Assembly: GCF_025370935.1 (NCBI RefSeq)
Contig: NC_133497.1
Location: 5,721,601-5,785,600, forward strand
DNA: 64,000 nucleotides
From: Choristoneura fumiferana
Lineage: Eukaryota > Arthropoda > Insecta > Lepidoptera > Tortricidae
Direction of reading: 5' to 3'
Below the pieces are notes generated by a model, which was not told the origin of the DNA, searched no databases, and worked only from the letters and a program-made list of their open reading frames with translations. Shown here one piece after another: positions 62,010 to 64,000 of this stretch (the first letter of the stretch is position 1; each line of letters opens with the position of its first letter). Position numbers and translations under genes: made by a program.

Positions 62010-62430
62010 TTATGAATAAATTATATTAAATTCGGGTTTTGTTCCGCGTACCTTGATTCTTGATTAAAAGCCGTGGTGGCCTAGTGGTTTGACCTATCGC
62101 CTCTCAAACAGAGGGTCGTGGGTTCAAACCCCGGCTCGCACCTCTGAGTTTTTCGAAATTCATGTGCGGAATTACATTTGAAATCTACCACGAACTTTGC
62201 GGTGAAGGAAAACATCGTAAGGAAACCTGCACAAACCTGCGAAGCAATTCAATGGTGCGTGTGAAGTTCCCAATCCGCACTGGGCCCGCGTGGGAACTAT
62301 GGCCCAAGCCCTCTTGTTCTGAGAGGAGGCCTGTGCCGAGCAGTGGGACCTATATAGGCTGGGATGATGACCTTGATTTTACCTTGGTTCAAGGTACGCG
62401 GAAAAACCCCAATTTAATTCATAAAATAAA
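62010..62430. mobile_element. Palindromic MITE split by a SINE
   Basis: AATTCGGGTTTTGTTCCGCG at the left and CGCGGAAAAACCCCAATTTA at the right are the two halves of the palindrome intact at 43562-43659. ACCTTGATT occurs on both sides of the insert. Confidence 0.8.
62070..62370 (+). mobile_element. tRNA-derived SINE, full-length copy
   Basis: A-box GTGGCCTAGTGGTTTGACC, B-box GGTCGTGGGTTCAAACCCC, tail GGCTGGGATGATGA. The best-preserved copy here; the B-box is closer to a tRNA than that of 36661. Confidence 0.9.
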
Positions 62431-62966
62431 GTCAACATAGGTGTTGTCAAAGTATCCTAATTTTACCAAATTCCGGGGATATATTTTCACGCGGCAACAC
62501 TGACGAGTAATGGCCGAAGAACAGGTTTAAGGTCAACCTAACAAATAACTCGATAACTGACGATCTTAACCGCTTTGTCATTCGTTTGTTAATATTAACT
62601 TAATGACGCGCTGCGACGAAACTTAACCGTTATAACATATGTACTTACAATCAAGATCATCGTCAGGCTGGAAGACGTCAATTGCTGAACTTAGGCAGAC
62701 GAGACTCAGCATTTTCAGTAAAAGTTGTTGAAATGACTTTTTCTTGGATTTGGATGGAATTTCGTTTTTAAAGAAAGAAAGAAAGAAAATATTTATTCGT
62801 GACAAACATGAGAACAATGGATAAAAGAAATAAAAAAGAGAAAAAAAATAAGTTATGCATGTCACGAGATGGTCCCTAATCAGCAATCTGCCGGTCTTGC
62901 GACTCTGCTCTCTAATGCTACTCTGCTGGTCTGCTGGTCTTCCTTTGAGACCATCTGGTCATCATA

Positions 62967-63176
62967 CATTTTTCTACTCAGAATCAGAAGCACTTTCTAT
63001 TGTTATAGCAGAAAAAAAGTGTTTAAGGTTTTTCAAATAATTTCGTGTTATCCATTACACTACCGTCATAGAAACGTGTATGAAAACGATAACGTAATGG
63101 AATAAAAAATCTTGGGACACTTTTTTTCTCCTATTACAATCGAAAGTGCTCCTGATTCTGAGTAGGAAATAGTAGA
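62967..63176. mobile_element. Palindromic MITE, CTACTCAGAATCAGAAGCAC ends
   Basis: TTTCTACTCAGAATCAGAAG and CTGATTCTGAGTAGGAAA are inverse; AAAAAAAGTGT pairs with ACACTTTTTTT. A long open frame on the minus strand across it is not a gene. Confidence 0.83.
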
Positions 63177-63458
63177 TTGATAACCAAGGGTGGAAAGTGA
63201 CCCATTTCACCTGAGACATTTCTGGCGCTCGAACAAAGTGAGAGCGCCAATAGTTCGAGAGGAAATGGGTAATTTCACCCGAGTTAGATACTCTACTTTT
63301 CATTTCGACTGTGAGAAAAGTAAAATAGTACAAAAAAATGAGAATAACATTAAATTGAATTTCAGTATTCAGTAACTTGAATTTACTTATATCCAACCTC
63401 CAACGGTACTTTTTCGACCTGACCACTTGCCACAGCTGACTATAAAAAAAAATCGAGT

Positions 63459-63692
63459 TGGTCACGACCAAGGAGCTTATATACCTACAAAACTGGAGGT
63501 TGAACGCCGAACGAAGAAGTTTGACCTTTATTACTTTTTTATATATTCCATTTCTTTCTTTCACATTTCACGAATGACTTCCATCTTTTTCTTTAGATGT
63601 TTGTGACGTAATAAAGCTCAAATTTCTTGTTTTAAACGGATGTTCGGCGTTCAACCTTCACTGTTGTATATAAGATCCTTGGTCACGACGTG
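63459..63692. mobile_element. MITE with GTCACGACCAAGG ends
   Basis: GTCACGACCAAGGAGCTTAT and ATAAGATCCTTGGTCACGAC are inverse ends; GGTTGAACGCCGAAC and GTTCGGCGTTCAACC are perfect inner partners. Confidence 0.88.
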
Positions 63693-64000
63693 CATCTAGA
63701 TGGTCATGCCGAAACGTGAAAAAAAAGTTTCATTGACGTAACTCAATTATCTTCGACTCGGTGGCTAATCGAAAAATAAAAAAAAATACTTCCCACTCTA
63801 GAGATGAAACCGCAATGTTCCACCCGGCTATCTACCCATGAAAATTAAACTTTCAGAACAGGAGAGATGAAACGGAATTTCATCCAAATCTAAAAAAAAA
63901 GTAATTTCAACAACTTTTTCTGAAAACGCCTCCGCATGGCAACCGCTGAATAGGCCACTCCGGAGTGGCCTATTTAGCGGTTGCCTCACACTGCCTCGGA

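Noticed and set aside
63055..63564. 169-codon minus-strand open frame
   Set aside because: Runs across a palindromic MITE and a second element, with low-complexity hydrophobic composition and no start context, splice signal or domain.

Overview
The window looks like a piece of a lepidopteran (moth or butterfly) nuclear genome. It is AT-rich, small exons are separated by kilobase introns full of transposon debris, and the one richly multidomain gene has the hemolymph proteinase 14 (HP14) layout described from moths. A 100-N assembly gap lies at 3274-3373.

Two protein-coding genes can be read, both on the minus strand. (1) 28604-58863 is a modular serine protease of the HP14/ModSP type, rebuilt here from 13 exons with all splice phases consistent: signal peptide, five LDLa repeats, a Sushi domain, a Wonton (CCP-like) domain and a chymotrypsin-fold protease with an intact His/Asp/Ser triad. 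The predicted length is about 646 residues. Family members start the extracellular protease cascades behind Toll signalling and melanization. (2) 2095-15932 is a tetraspanin of 224 residues in seven coding exons, with four membrane segments and a six-cysteine large loop that carries CCE where CCG is usual. No other host gene was recognised. The remaining open frames are antisense shadows of these exons or lie in repeats.

Layout by region: 1-2090, sequence downstream of the tetraspanin with a 120-bp minisatellite; 2095-15932, tetraspanin with its introns (assembly gap, nested retroelement, tRNA-like foldback element); 15940-28600, about 12.7 kb between the genes, repeat-derived as far as it can be read, with one possible tetraspanin 5' noncoding exon near 24930; 28604-58863, the protease gene, whose introns hold SINEs, LINE 3' ends, a textbook hAT MITE, several palindromic MITEs and a pair of 0.5-kb inverted repeats; 58864-64000, sequence upstream of the protease with a weak promoter candidate and more MITEs and SINEs.

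The two strongest points for follow-up are in the protease gene. First, the Wonton exon stays open for about 148 codons beyond the donor that joins it to the protease domain. That extension is rich in Pro, Ser and Thr and would give a secreted recognition-only isoform without a catalytic domain. Second, a SINE is inserted nine bases inside the intron after the first protease-domain exon; its 12-bp target duplication has copied a non-canonical GC splice donor. Below these rank a family of foldback elements built around tRNA-like cores whose stems show paired base changes, and an insertion whose empty site is preserved elsewhere in the same window.
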